This document shows, one piece after another, positions 35,752 to 50,252 of a stretch of DNA of 64,000 nucleotides (the first letter of the stretch is position 1; each line of letters starts with the position of its first letter). The stretch lies in NCBI RefSeq assembly GCF_037975245.1, contig NC_092583.1:14289764-14353763 (forward strand), given 5' to 3'. The position numbers and the translations under genes were made by a program. The DNA comes from Apostichopus japonicus. Its lineage: Eukaryota > Echinodermata > Holothuroidea > Aspidochirotida > Stichopodidae. The notes beneath the pieces were generated by a model. The model was not told the DNA's origin. It ran no database searches and saw only the letters and a program-made list of their open reading frames with translations.

Positions 35752-36477
35752 GAGAGGATTTTACCCTGTTACTGCTCATTTGTAGGCTCGCCAGTGAGTC
35801 GATGCCATATAGATTACATATCAGCCTTGTAGTACGGGTACGAGTAAAATATAGAACTCTATTGGACTATGAGATGAGTCTTATAGAACAAAGCTCTATA
35901 CCGAGTACGTCTATCTTATTTTGCACCTGTCCGTACACTGCTATACTCACTGAATTTAACTTAGTACGAGTACAAATCCTCGAGGGCGAGTATACGAGAA
36001 CTGGTTACTATATATGTGAAGAATATAAATATTGAATCACTACAAGTCTGGTTAGTACCATAACGTGTTAGTGCATATACAGTCATCACCCAGTTGGGAC
36101 AAGTTTTCTCTATACTGTACTTCATGCAGCGCTTCAGAGCACTAGTACTGTCAGTATGAGCAGTATGAACATAATGCTTTTATCACATCAAGGTTAGGAA
36201 TTGTTTGTACTGTCAATACGAGTACATTGAAACATGATATTGGGGGGGGGGGGGTGGTAAGAGAGGTATTAGCATTAGGTAATTTTCCCAACAGTCACAT
36301 ATAATACTTGAAATAATGTCTCAAAGTTGCTTTGTACCAATGTCCTGTATTGGTACACGGAGACCCTTTCTCTGATAACACGTAATTACCAAACGATGAG
36401 AACATAAACAAATATGTGTACAGTACTAATATACATACATGTATACAGTACTCATATACATATATGTCTACAGTACT

Positions 36478-36876
36478 CAGGGGGTAGGAGCCGGGGGGGG
36501 GTCACTGGGGGCACATGCCCCCACTTTTTTCCAAAATAGCAAATGTGCCCTACTGGCAAATAAAATGTGCCCCCTTGATGAAGAACTGTCTTTGGATATC
36601 TTAAGCCCTTTGTTAATTTTAATATTTTATTTTAATTATTTATTTTTAGTCTGTATGTGATATTCTTAAAATGGCATCCCATATCTTTTTGTATAGCACG
36701 GTTAACAATAAACAATCTCAATAAATAGTATTGAATAGCATACTTACACATCATATATATTTAAGTGATATGGCCAGTGTGTATCGGTTTATAGCATAAC
36801 GAGTGGTGGTTTGGAATGAGAAGTGCCCCGCTGATGTTGTGCCCCCCCCCACTTTTTGGAAGCTTCCTACCCCCTG
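36478..36876. mobile_element. hAT-like terminal-inverted-repeat element, family B
   Basis: The left end CAGGGGGTAGGAGC is mirrored by the right end GCTTCCTACCCCCTG. Flanking octamers ACAGTACT and AAAGTACT differ at one base, as expected for an older 8-bp target duplication. The interior repeats GTGCCCC/GGGGCAC motifs. No transposase is encoded. Confidence 0.75.
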
Positions 36877-39231
36877 AAAGTACTAATATACATATATAGG
36901 TTGCATCCACGAACTTTGGTTACAGGTAATACTGATTCCTTTTATTTCCCTTATTTCTTTCAGTCCATTTAACTATAAAGTTGACAAATTACTGTATTTT
37001 AACCTCTATTTTTTTGGGTTAAACTGGTCAATGTAATTGTTTTGTCGTTTCTGTTATTTGGGTTACATCTGCCCGTATGACCTAATTTGCTGTAGACTAA
37101 GCTTGTCCAAACATTCAAGTATGTGTTTAATATATATATATTATTCCCATCGATTAAGCAATACGTTACACATCGATGGACGAGTTACCATCGCTGTTTA
37201 CATATATACACAGAGAGAAATAACTTGAAAACTGAATCATGAAAACTAGATCACGCAAAAATCGGCGTGTCCAGGTTTATGTATATATCACAGAAAACAA
37301 ACGCATTCTACTTAGGGAGGTTTAGCCAAAAATATACAGAAACGAGACCTAAAAATAGTAACTTGCGCTGACTTTTTTTATGGTTCTGATGCAGGTTACG
37401 TAATAAACAATTCAAGTTACCTGAAAATATAATGTTCTTACTTTGGTCCACTGAATTGGTATCTGGAATGACGGAATTATGCAAGAATTCCTCCGCACAA
37501 AAAGTAAACCAGTCCATTAATTAAACTTGTGGTAGACAAACATATCCTATATTGTATGAAACTCACTGTATATAAAATTATAGTATAATTAGAGACAGCA
37601 TAAAGACAGCATAAAGATAAAGAAAGTTTTAATCGAGCAGTTGGAATGACAGCTTTGTAAATTCGGGTTGATTTGTACATGGTTTGTGCAAATTGTTAAA
37701 CAGTAACGCAAAATTTAGCTTTAAATATAAGATACCACAGCGAGACGGTCGCATACAAATGATGTGTCATATCTGCGTTAAAATAATGACGTCACACGCT
37801 ACGTCACAATTGGTAATTCGACATAGCGTAGGGGCTTTATACTGTAGGAACGGGCCATTCTTGACAAACATGTAAACTTCTTGCAAAAATGACTTTTTCC
37901 AACAGTTTCAGCGTCGATAGTCCTATACTGCAGTGTATGTATAAAATATTGCAATCATCTATAAACATGGAAAGTTTTAATGATGTCGTTTAAAAATTTA
38001 AATTACAATTTTGGAGAAGGGACTATAAGGTCACTGTCAGAATTAGCATATGCGATCTTTTTAACATTTGGCACTCGATATCATTTTTTTCTCTCCCTTC
38101 GGAAAGTTATATAGATTACAACTTGCGAGGGTAAAGGGCAAAAGTTGGGCCAATTTCCCTCGGGGGGGGGGGCACCTGGGGGGTCACGACTTTGTCGGGG
38201 GGGGCACGTGTCTGGGGGGTCACGGCTTTGTCTCTGATATTTATCAATTGTAGAAAATATTCATTAACTTTCAGAACTTTGCTAAATATTAAAGATATTT
38301 CTCATTTTACTTATTCATACATGCCTGTCTAACTACTGTAAAACGCACCCAAAACATTTATGGAATTTTTTTTTTACACATTTAGTCTATTTTAGTGGGT
38401 GGGGATGTGGGTGAAATTCTAACCGTGATGTATATTGCATATCATCAGATAACTATCAAAATAATGTGATGTAGGCTAAGAATAACTCCTGACGTATTTC
38501 AGAAGCAGCTGAAAGTTACACAACTGTTCAATGTGAGCTATTAAGAATGACATATATATATACATATATACATAGTCATGCAAAGGGAAAGCTGTAAATT
38601 ATGCTAGTGGTAATATGGCAGTCATGACTATATATACCTTCTAATGCTCTGTTCAACGTGTAATGTTCATCTGCATGGTTAACTAACATGATCATAACTT
38701 GCTTGTCACAATCGATCAAACCTCAACAACGCATTGGATCCGCTTGTAACAGACACCTACTTAAATAGCTTAGATAAAAAACACAGCTCAAATTATCTCT
38801 AGAACACAGTTAGTGACAATCGAATGAATGTTCATGTAGTTTCATAAAGCCCCGTGCCCGCCTGCTTGCCATGTAAAGATTCATTTCACGAACGCTTGAT
38901 GCCGACGTTCTTTCTAATGCCATTAATCTGTCATGTGTTATCGATCATGACCTTAGAGAGGGTACTTTATGCAGTGCGTTAGGTGATGAACACTATTGTA
39001 GTGTATATATCCCTCTGTAAAATTATAAGGATAGGCTAGCAAAATATGTGGAATATAAAACATGACTTAATTCAGGATAACTGGACACACGTCAGACACT
39101 TTGACGAGAAGTTTCTTCAAAAAAACTTTGTTATTTGCATATTAATGGCAGAATTTTATCATAAATTGAAATCTTGATGTGGTGAATATCGTTCAGCGAT
39201 CCGTTGGTGAAACTATAACGATGTAAAGACA

Positions 39232-39234
<3 letters not shown>

Positions 39235-39277
<43 letters not shown>
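39235..39277. repeat. (TA)n microsatellite
   Basis: TA tract with one TG interruption, abutting the tRNA-headed repeat. Confidence 0.9.
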
Positions 39278-39278
<1 letters not shown>

Positions 39279-39602
39279 AATGAAAATCGTAATGAGTTGG
39301 AAAATCAAGAACAGTGAAAAAACTTTCAGCCTCCACCGGGATTCGAACCACGGGCCTCCCGCTCTGTACGCGGACACCCTAACCACTAGGCTATGGACGC
39401 TGATTGTATGTCCAGAGGTTCGAAACCGGTAAGGAAGTTCGTAATTCCACTGTAGGCGTTTGTCACCTATATCGAACAATACTAGTTCTGTTTTTGGTGA
39501 CATATTTTGCCTTACTCTAGAGATCAAACATGATGCTATCCAACTCGAAAATCATTTGTGATTCCTAAAGCCGGATCTCGAAAGAGATACTTTGAACAGA
39601 CT
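39274..39602 (-). mobile_element. repeat with internal tRNA-like segment, copy 1
   Basis: This copy shares about 330 bp with the copy at 50253-50582. On the minus strand, 39400-39329 reads like a tRNA: GCGTCCATAGCCTAGTGGTT, a CCGC/GCGG anticodon stem, and TTCGAATCCCGGTGGAGG as T-arm and acceptor. An extra base in the T arm and repetition elsewhere argue against a functional tRNA. It is flanked by TA tracts. Confidence 0.75.
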
Positions 39603-40015
39603 ATATATATATATATATATTTATTATTTATTTATTTAAGGGAAGCTTGGCGGCATTTATACAATAGAGGGAAATATAACCGATCATCTAAATGATCGGT
39701 GATAATGTGGGAGGCAGGGAAATTGAAGAATACAAATGCACCCGGAGAATTGGGCAAAATATGAGGCAATAAGACAGCAACCTTGTTAGCTTTGTTTGTT
39801 ACATTCGATCCTAAAACAGTTCGAATAGAGACGAGGGAGATAGGGAGTTAAACAGGAAGGAACCGGAAGTAGGAACAGGAAGTAAAAATCGATGACATTC
39901 AACGTGTAGATTGATTTAAGTACTACGAAAATAATAACGGAGGTCAATAATATTACCGCCAGTTAGAGTGTAAAACACCAGGGAAGTATATAGTGTGTTT
40001 TTATTTGATGTAGAC

Positions 40016-40368
40016 CAGGGTTGTCCAACCTTTTGCAGAGGAGGGCCACATGGAATGATTATGATGAAGGAGGGGGCCGCATGAACCCTACGCTCGATTT
40101 TTCGATTTTTTGCCCGAAGCCCAAGGTAACAAAATGTGAGCACTGCGCAGAGCGCACTAATTTATTTTCCTTTCCTGATAAAACAGATGCATAAAGTTCA
40201 GCCGCCCCCCCCCCTCCGCTGAGAGAGTGTGACACAAACTGACCTGTGTGCAGTTTTTTGGACCCAGAAGGTTCGAATAATTGATTATATGGCTTCAAAT
40301 TGTTATCAATAAATCTGCTCACTAAAATTTCGCACCGTAGAGCATCTCTGGCGGGCTGGACAACCCTG
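40016..40368. mobile_element. hAT-like non-autonomous transposon, family A copy 3, internally deleted
   Basis: The 353-bp copy has perfect ATGTAGAC target duplications (40008-40015 and 40369-40376). It lacks the roughly 50-bp GGCCCGCGGGCC block present near one end of the other copies, yet its terminus remains intact (GGACAACCCTG). The deletion may predate insertion and define a subfamily. Confidence 0.92.
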
Positions 40369-41183
40369 ATGTAGACAAACCCTTGATACGGTATAGTAAA
40401 ATTCATTAACAATGCCGCTGAAATAGATCAAGCATGACTATAGCTTGAGACAATGGCGAAAGAAGTAAACAGATTATGCATGTGATACAAATTTGAAAAA
40501 ATATATAAATATTGTCGAAATGGTAAGAATTACTCGAGAATATATTTGAATAAAAACAAAATCTAGTTTGATGTCTTGAATTGTGGACATGAAACTTTAT
40601 GATAACTATATACTCGGTGCGTTTAGTGTACTTACCGATCAAAAGCTACTCTAACGAAGAAATAATGTAGTAATTAAATTAAAGATAATACACAAATTTA
40701 TCCAACATTGATACCCGTCCAGCATATTAACATAACAGCAACTGGTGTGGACAGGGGGGGGGGGTAGCATTCCTCTAATCATATTGCTTCCGGTTCCTGT
40801 AAAACAAACCTGAAGCCCCTCAGTCCATTAATTTTCCTGTGTTGCATATGCATTTTTGCGCTTCCAAAATGTTTGTCTCTCAAACTGGTTTGCTTCTCAT
40901 CCATCTCTGAAATTATTCTAATCATTCATCTCTAAAGTAATAGTGCCGCCACTGGTTGCGTTCAAGTTTAATGCACACACATGTTTCTTGCAAACAGGGT
41001 GTTTCCCGCTTACTCATACTGATTGCTGATCAGTGTCGACCAATACATAATTATTCGTCAACATTTGAAAGTTTAATGTTTTCTGGAAAGACTTATCAAT
41101 ATATTCATCAATTACTAAGGTAGATTAATTAATCGAGTCAATCGGCTAAATTTGACGTCCAAACAACCCTCTCCGCTATATTT

Positions 41184-41270
41184 AACGCACCTGGGAATAT
41201 ATATATATATATAGGCCTATATATATTTATATATAAATATATATATTTTTTATATATATATATTTATATA

Positions 41271-41343
<73 letters not shown>

Positions 41344-41362
41344 AACCCTTCCCAGGTGTGTT
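41184..41362. repeat. TA array flanked by inverted repeat
   Basis: The 14-base arm AACGCACCTGGGAA pairs with TTCCCAGGTGTGTT (13/14) across about 150 bp of TA-rich sequence. Confidence 0.75.
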
Positions 41363-44300
41363 ACCTGTGGGCTTGTTCACCTGTTTGGTATGATTGCCTT
41401 TTTGCTTTAAAAGGATTTACATAATAACTTTACCGGGGGTCTAACTTTCTTGATACTGCAATAACAACAATTCTGCGGGCCTTTCGGAACAAAAACAAAG
41501 CAAATGAAATATTTGCCGTTTATTCGCTCTAAAGAAAACCTTTGAAGATGCTAATGATCTTACGCACGATATCTTAAAAGCAGAATATATATATATATAT
41601 TTTCATATTTCAAACGCTTAGAGCAAATAAACAACGTTTTTAGCCAATCTATATAAGCAAAGAGTGACAGGATTGTAAGATGAAAAGTTCAATGGTCTAT
41701 ACCGTGATGAGTGATCGCCGGTGCTTATATGTTTATTATCTTACATAATTTCAACATCATTGTTACCATGGAAACATAGAAGTAGTTCATTTTCGAGAGG
41801 TATTAACATAAGCTGACGTTTCAGTTCTTTCATAAATGGAATAATATCTTTCAATATTTCATATTGACACACTCTATGTTGCTTTGCCATCTCAAACGGA
41901 CTATGGTTTGACAGTACATACGACTTTTAATACTTCCCAGCAGTATTAAATCTATTATTGATGAATTATTGATAAAATCATTCTGTGAAATTTCATGGAA
42001 TATTTCATAGGGCATTTTATGGAGTCAAATTCCAACTTTCAAAATCTCTTTTAGCCTCAACAAGATTAGCTTCTTCTTCTTCTTATTTTGTTTGTATCCT
42101 ATTATTAGCTAACTAAGGCAACCACTCCGATTATATGACAAACGGATAACAATTGAAACTCCCAAGGTAATCAAGAAACTGTCGGTAAAAGAAAACGACT
42201 GAATTGACAAAAAAAAAAAACAACTCAACTGACAAGCCTCTATAAATGCTATTTTTGGTATAGAGTAAGGTAAATGCAAACAAGATGAGGATGCGATGCG
42301 ATGAGTTTATTAGATTTATAAACAGAGAAAACCACTCGCAGGTTTATAGATAAGCTGACTTTCCCCAAGTCATACTAATAAATGAAAGGCTTATGTAAAC
42401 TAACTTTACAGGTAGGCTGTACTTTTAGAGATTTTTTTTGATGAGGCGGAATTCATACCCATATTCACGAAAGAATCTTACCCTAGTCCTATGAGCACTA
42501 TAACCAATCAAAAGTGAAACAGTAAGTTGTCGATTCGTTTTTTGTTATGGTATTAAATGAACATAATGTATTGACTGCGTAATTTAAATCGATGATGACG
42601 TAATAAGTCCCAGGGTAGTTCTATCTTTTCATACGTCATATATACATATGTTTCATCATCATTTTCTGTTTTGCTTATCTATCACTTTCAATTAGTTTTC
42701 TTCTTTTTATTGTAAGGAGTATTGAAGGTTGTGGAGCTATAGTTTACGAAGGCAAATTATATTGCCGTTTAGGTTATAGCTACAATTTGTTCAGATATAT
42801 AGGTACGTGATTATCTGGAAATAATTCAAACGTAACTATATGCGGCAGTGCCCTTAATACAGTAATGACCGGGATTTGCCTTCAGTCCTGGGGATAGAAT
42901 ACACGTATATGGTTTGAATAAGATACATTAATGTTCTGGTACCATACTTCACATACATATGAAATGTGTATATCACGTACGCTATTTAGGGAATTTTAGT
43001 TTTATATAGAAGTGGAGTATGTTACGGACCGTAACTTACGGTAGTATACGCATAATGAAATTTTGTCGCCATATTCAAGTTATACAGGAAATAATGTCTC
43101 TCGTAGATAAATGTAATGACATGGTCAACTATCTACACCATGCCTGCAACAATCATAACGAAATATAACGTTCAAGGCCTCACTTAACGAAATAACTTGT
43201 TTGCAAATTTGATCTAAAATACATTATTTGATCAATTTTTGTTATACAGGCTGAAATCTGGAAAACTGTTTGGACAAAGACAAACTTTTTTTATTGACAA
43301 AGCCCCAACACTGAATGCGTGCACACATAATTATACACAGACAGATATGAAGGACCCGGGTTGAGTCTCGGTGATTTTTCATTTCATTGCCATTTCAAAC
43401 CAAAAGGTGATAGAGGTACAGGGCGTGGGCAGGAAGTGGGTGTCATGCACAGACAGCAAACACGGTATGTCGCTGTACGTGACGTTCTTTTTATGTGTCA
43501 ATCGCTAGAGAAAACTTTACGCAATCGTCCTGCACGCGACTTTTTTTTCTGCAGTACTGTCAGTCAATTGGGAGCTATGTTACCCAATTATATTATGGGT
43601 GAATTTCTTTGACGTAATGTATTGTATAGTCAGCTCAACGTTGTTTACTAGGTAGTATGTTTACTTACCGCGCTCGTGACAGTCTTGTATCTAACACATG
43701 GCAACGTAGTCTATGCAGTAGTCAAGTTCAAATAGATTTTCTTCTTTGCCAGCCAAGTTAACAAGCCAACCAACCAAACATGTACACGTACACACTTACT
43801 ACATTGTGCCGTGCGAGTGCATTTCTACACGATCTCTGTTTACACATGTTGTTGATGAGTAAACGGTGCTGCGATACGTCACATAACATACTTGCAATTG
43901 ATTTGGTAATAGAGCTCCCATTGGCAAACAATACTGCAGATAAAACAGTGTCATATCCTGCAAAGTATATTCAGATACATTATACCAAGGGTGATGCCTG
44001 TCATGATGATACCTCTATTCCCGATACATCGATACCGTGTCTTGATGTAGAGTAAATAATACCGATTTGCAACGTGTGTATCATATCGCGGTTCACATGA
44101 GTATATTTATTATTCTAATTACCGAAGGTAACAAGCTGTGTGCGTATTTTCTGGGATCGATGGTAGTGTCTATAACACTTCTGTTACACCTCATTCGAAA
44201 CTAGGTCAGATTACCGGCATTAGACGTTTCATTTTGCGCGAGTCTTCACACCCTTTAAATTTACTACAGTATTACCGGCATGCACGGTGTATTTTGATAT

Positions 44301-44467
44301 AAGTTGATACCGGTAACTCATTTCAAATAGAGGAGGCGTCGGTGACTCATTAAACCCGTGCATACATTGTTTTCCCTTATACGATACACGGATACCCAAA
44401 ACCACAGTCATGACAAATAAAGGTATAGTTTGTACACAAATTGCTATTCAGTTTAGTAAAAGGATAC

Positions 44468-45125
44468 ATCCATTACATAGTTTACCTTGGTTTGGCCTTA
44501 CAGAGGTGATTGAGACCATTAGTTTACTGACGTCCCCCGTGGCAAAATGGATTCATCCAAATCGAAATGACGTAAGCAAGAATAGCAGACTTGTCACTTT
44601 TTCTTGTTCTTGTTTATTTATTTACTTTTATTCGATGAGGGATTTTAGGGAAACAAAAAATACGTTGGGTGAATATACTAAACATTTTAAAATATCTTAA
44701 AGAAGTATTCAAATATGTCGTTATTTGTTGCAGAGGAAGTTACAGATGGCACGTTGAAAGGTAAAATAAGTAAGTTGCTAGGACCCCCCCCCCCCCAAAA
44801 AAAAACCTTGTATTTCAATGAACCCAGACACTCAAATCAAATTTATGTTGCTTGGTTAGTCCTGCGTGATGTACACAGGATGAGAAAAACATTGGAGAGT
44901 TTGATATAAAGGTGTATGGTTGTAATATTTGGTATCACGGGGTGCTCAGCATTTCCGAGTCATCTGGATGACTTTTCAACAAGTACTCATTTAAAGAAGG
45001 TTGTTGACAGAATATAGTATATAGCATATAGATAGTGTGTATATATAGTATAAAGTATATATATATGTATATATATATATATATATAGTTACAACTACTA
45101 GTGTTCCACTAGTCTCAACAAGTAT

Positions 45126-45176
<51 letters not shown>

Positions 45177-45179
45177 TAT

Positions 45180-45213
<34 letters not shown>

Positions 45214-45957
45214 ATATTCATTCTATATACATAGGCCTATATACATACATATATACATACACGCAAACATACCTACATACATACAAGGATTACCGTCATA
45301 GATATGATAGAACACATTCGTACAGTATACAAAAGCGAAATTCTTTATATATTGACTACCAAGAGGCAGCAAGATGTATATATAATGTTAACCCCATTCC
45401 TTATTATAATCGGCCTCAATTAACGAGGTCAGTTTACTTACTAATATCCTGAAGTCTCTTCAGTTTGTGACTGAAAGCACGTTTTCCGTTTTCTATTATA
45501 CATCTTGTAGAACAAAAAATATGATGATATTTGCGTGGGTTTGTTTCGTTCTTTAGTTTTGATATATTACAAATTGAAAATTTGCAATAAAGTCTTTTTT
45601 TTACGGTAAGTAACCATAGCAATACAATTTTACATCTCATTTAAGCTTTATTATTTTCAAAGTAATATGAAATCATATAATACTCTAGATATCTGGGATT
45701 TTGTTACAGACCACATTAACTGTGAAAGCCCCATATCTAAATGGAGTTACTTAGTTTTGACTTTTGTTCTTTAGTGAATAATGATGACAGCATCATAACC
45801 CAGAATCCGCAGAAAAAAAAACCCGAGCGTGTTCTGATTGCTGTTGGATCAAATGGAAGTATAATGTCAGGAAAAACTGGGTCGAATAAGCACTTTCATG
45901 TGTTTGGAATGCACCGAAATAGTTTAACCAGAATAAATCGGTTACAAAACCAGTGTT
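44468..45957 (+). other. cluster of exon-like segments, unassigned
   Basis: Short plus-strand segments look bounded by splice sites: after CTTGGTTTGGCCTTACAG at 44503 to a GAC|GTAAGC donor; after TTATTTGTTGCAG near 44733 to AAAG|GTAAAA (27 nt); and after TTTGTTCTTTAG near 45774 to a stop at about 45959. The second and third have compatible phases; the first and second do not. No protein family is recognised. This is a weak candidate and may be chance. Confidence 0.12.
45048..45220. repeat. TA-rich microsatellite region
   Basis: Two long TA tracts separated by about 50 bp of unique sequence. Confidence 0.88.
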
Positions 45958-46057
45958 AATATAAATATGTGGGTGGATTTAGAAATGATGGAAGAAACCA
46001 TGGAGTGAACTGTAAAGGAACAGGCCAAAACTGATTGCAAAATAATATCAATAACAT

Positions 46058-46060
46058 ACC

Positions 46061-46101
<41 letters not shown>

Positions 46102-46108
46102 GGTATAT
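46058..46108. repeat. (TA)n within a short ATACCG inverted repeat
   Basis: ATACCG on the left and CCGGTAT on the right enclose a TA tract of about 40 bp. Confidence 0.7.
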
Positions 46109-47595
46109 TTTAACAAAGCTAAGAAATATACGTGCATTCGGTTGAAAAAAAAGTCACACACAGCAGTAATCATATCGTTATGTGGTGAAAGTACATAGGC
46201 CTAGGCTATTAGTCCAACTATATACCTAAACCAATATATACGTTCGACATACTAGTATTGTATTTGCCAACATTAAAAGTGATCCCCATACTGACACCCC
46301 TACATCGCCCCAATGCCAATTGGTTAAAGGAATTGTGTCCCATAGAGACCCCTTGAATCTATAATAAACAAAACGAGGCGACCTGGTACCATCCATAGCG
46401 GTTAATACTTATAAAGAGAGAGCAGTTAATGCTTAATGCTTTGTCCCACGTGATATATGAGGTTATAAACGTTGATACCCTTTCGTTACTTCGGATGTAA
46501 CTTTTGACAATATATTGTTATATACATATATATAAATATATATATTTACCCAACAATGTTTAAAAGCCTAATAAAGGTTGGAAGAGAAAAGCATCCGCGT
46601 GAGGGATGTCACAATAAATTAGATGCATCCAGTATAATATATATGTCTTACTGTATACCTAAACCAATATACATTGGACACAGTTAAACCACTTTACGTT
46701 GGACACAGTAATATGTTATAGAGTTACAGAGTTGTCTCTAAATGATTCAACAAGCCATGCTATTACATAAAATAATACAAAATTACACACTTGCGTGGGA
46801 GGGCGTAAAAACATACAAGAACGTCATTTCGTGCAGATAAACAGTGTTGTATGAAATATAACATATCTATACAGTACAAGAACATGAGAACATGCGTACA
46901 AGTACAACTCAAATTCCCTGTTTTGCTTATCGTTGGACGTAAACAACAACAGTTAAGTAATGTTCCCGTCTCTCCTGCACATATGCATTCGTCTTCTGTA
47001 TTGGTTTCCCAAAACTCGTCTGCATCAATTATGCTTTAACTGGTTGACTGCCTCAAAAAAGGTTGAAAAAGGTCTCTCTTTTTTTACAGAGGATTGAACG
47101 AACTAATAGGAAAGTGATTTAGTTCCCAAGGGTTCCACACAGTGGAGATAAAATTGGGCTCCAAACAGGTATCTTTGAAGCTGATTTTCTTTCAAGCAAT
47201 ATAGCTGGCGCAGGCTCTTACGTCAATTCCTATTTGTATCAACAAACTTTTAGGGGTGGGCTTGGTTCCGTTGAGAACCATGTTATTTCTTAAAAGGATC
47301 ATTTTTTTTAACTCTTGATTATATAATAAAATTGAAACTCTGAAATAATTTCTCCAGGTCAAATTCTTAGCCTATGAACAACAGTTGCCAAGAGATAATC
47401 AATGATTGTATCAACTGCATGCAGAAAGTGAAAATTGATTACAAATGAAGACAATTATATAGGACCGAGAGAGGATGCAGAAAGTCAATTTATATTCACA
47501 GCTTTATAGCAAAATCAGGGAAAACTTCATTTCTACAATAACTATCGGCCTAGCTTAGTGAGTGAGAATAGAAAATCCCACTAAAACACCGTAAA

Positions 47596-47711
<116 letters not shown>

Positions 47712-49104
47712 ACACTTCCAATACCTTGTTTCAAGTTATTCAATATCATTTCATATTTAAGCGTTTTAAAATGCCGGAAATGAGTTATGAAAAACTTTGG
47801 TTTTATTTACTTTTTATTACAAAAATCAATTATTTTAATTATTTTAATTTTATATATGCCTACATGATAAGATACACAAAGGGCAATTCGCCATTCAAGA
47901 TTATTTCATAACCAAATCATGTATATATTGCGCTTAAATTTACATTTAAATTACAAAGCAACACAGTTGCAGACAAAGGTCTAAAGAAAATTGGATTTAT
48001 ACTAATAGCATACATTCCCCCCGGGAAAGCTGGCCCTCTGTTTATTTTATCCCTGATGTAAGTCGAGGCGTTCAATAAAAGCTTAAACCGCCGCACTCAG
48101 TGGTTCTAAATAATTTGCCAAGTATAAGGAAGTGTTTTCGCAGTAGATTAATGAGTGGAAAGTTAGATGAAGTTTAGCAGCTTTCTTGTACTGGTATATA
48201 TTTGACGCAAATTTCGAAGATAATTTCCCTTATTATTCGTTTCTTAGAAAACGAACTTCATTTGCATTTCATCATCAAAATATTTGTATAGTTAATATCT
48301 TTGTGAAACAAGCTTGCAGGCAACTAGTAAATAAGCTAATATATACACAAAACTGAATAAACACAGGAACAAATCAGTTTGCCGCTGTAGCCAATCTTTG
48401 AGATGAAAGCTGTCATTGTCCTATTTTTCTTCACGGTTTAGTTAACTTTTGCTCAACAACTATAAGGGAGCTCTCAGCACCCCCCCCCCCCCCTTCATCT
48501 TCCATCAACAATAACGGACAGAATTTTACAATTGTAAGCGTGCTAGATATCATTTTATAACACATATATTTTCGATTCAACCGAAGCATTGGAAATTATT
48601 CAACATTGTTTCAACATGAACAGTTGCAAACTAAAACCCCCCTTTTTCACATTTATATTCACCCTCCATTTTACCATTTTTCGTTCAAAGACTCCCCACC
48701 CAGGACGATATGATAATTTAACCTCCCATAAAAAATGTGGTGCTTGCTTCCACACCATTCCTTTCTCTCCCTCACCATGTTTCTATATGAACATGTATCC
48801 TATCATGATGTAGTATACGTGCCGGCATATGAACCAGCGGATACAGCCGTAGTATTTACTCTCAAAATTTATACCGATTAATTATGCATATGTTAACAAA
48901 AAGTGCCACGTCACATTTATTACTATGTAAATTAATACGAGATACGTCGATATTTTTTGGTAAAAAAAATCATAACCAATTCTTTTATTAATGTTTTCGA
49001 TTGCGTCTTAGAAGCAGCATATATATTTAGGCCTATAGGCTTTGGATAAATACCATATTGGTGCTATGCTTTTTCATGTATGGAACTGTTTATGATACCC
49101 AATG

Positions 49105-49105
<1 letters not shown>

Positions 49106-49139
<34 letters not shown>
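49106..49139. repeat. (TA)n microsatellite
   Basis: Pure TA tract. Confidence 0.9.
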
Positions 49140-49142
<3 letters not shown>

Positions 49143-50252
49143 TGGTGGTTACATCTGTATAAGGTGCATTTATTGCCTGAGTAATCTTATCCCCCGCTGA
49201 ATGCTATCATTATTATACACTTTGAAATTTAAATTAAAAAACCCTTCACGGGTGTAGCTAGAACGTATGGTTGAAGTTCAACATATCTGTTATTGACGAA
49301 ATGCACGTTTCAAGTCCTCTGAGATTCCACAATTATTGAGAACCACTTTTTATTCTCGATTAATTTTCTGACCGGTCTTTGAACTTTTCAAAGGTGATAT
49401 TACGTCATAGAAATATGTCCGATAAGTCATGAATTGTTTTGCAGAAAATCTATACAGTTGTAGGCTAAACCTTCTTTTTTATTTGTTTTGATCAGAAAAT
49501 TTGTCACAACACCTGTAGCTAAATGCAGATTAATCCCATTTGTGTCCGATTACAGATTTGTTTTATCTATTTATTTCTGTAGCTTCAGGACTTTCTTTGA
49601 AATAAACAGAATGAACAGTTCATACTGTTCATAAATAGCAAGTTTCAGACCCTCGTAGCCAGGCTTTATAACCGTCAGATTAGCTTAAAGAGTACCCAGC
49701 TATGGCTCAAGTACATAAAAGCCAAAATAATATAAGTAATAGAGTGTACGGGGTGTACACGGAATAGTTGTAAGGCTGTTTATGTTAAGCTGAAATATTT
49801 CTTCTTCATTTTTTCAAGTCCATTAAGATTTGCAATTTCATTAGCAATGGCAAATGGCATGGTGGAGGGAAGAGAAAGAGAACGGATTGAAAACGACGGG
49901 GAAGAGGATGTGGGAATGCAAACTGGAGAGGATGGAGCATGGAGGAAGTAGGGAAGGGGAGAGGAAACTGTGTAGAAGAGGAGGGGGAAGGGGAGGCAGT
50001 GGGGAGAGGGGAGGGGAGTAGGGAATGGGGTGGTCTTTAAACAAGAGGGTTTCTTTTACATAAGAATCGTGCCTTTGTAGTTTTATATTCCTTTAAGAAG
50101 AAGAACATTTTGGAGGGTGCTGATCAATCAGCCTATAGAGTATCATCAGACACATATCTGACTTAGTCGTCAGAACAAGACGATAAACCACTTGAAAAAT
50201 TTAATGAAGGACTTTGAGCTTAACGTGTACTATACTGAGAGGCAAATGAATA

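Noticed and set aside
39329-39400. Functional tRNA gene
   Set aside because: Acceptor mismatch, extra T-arm base, different anticodons between near-identical copies, and embedding in a dispersed repeat.
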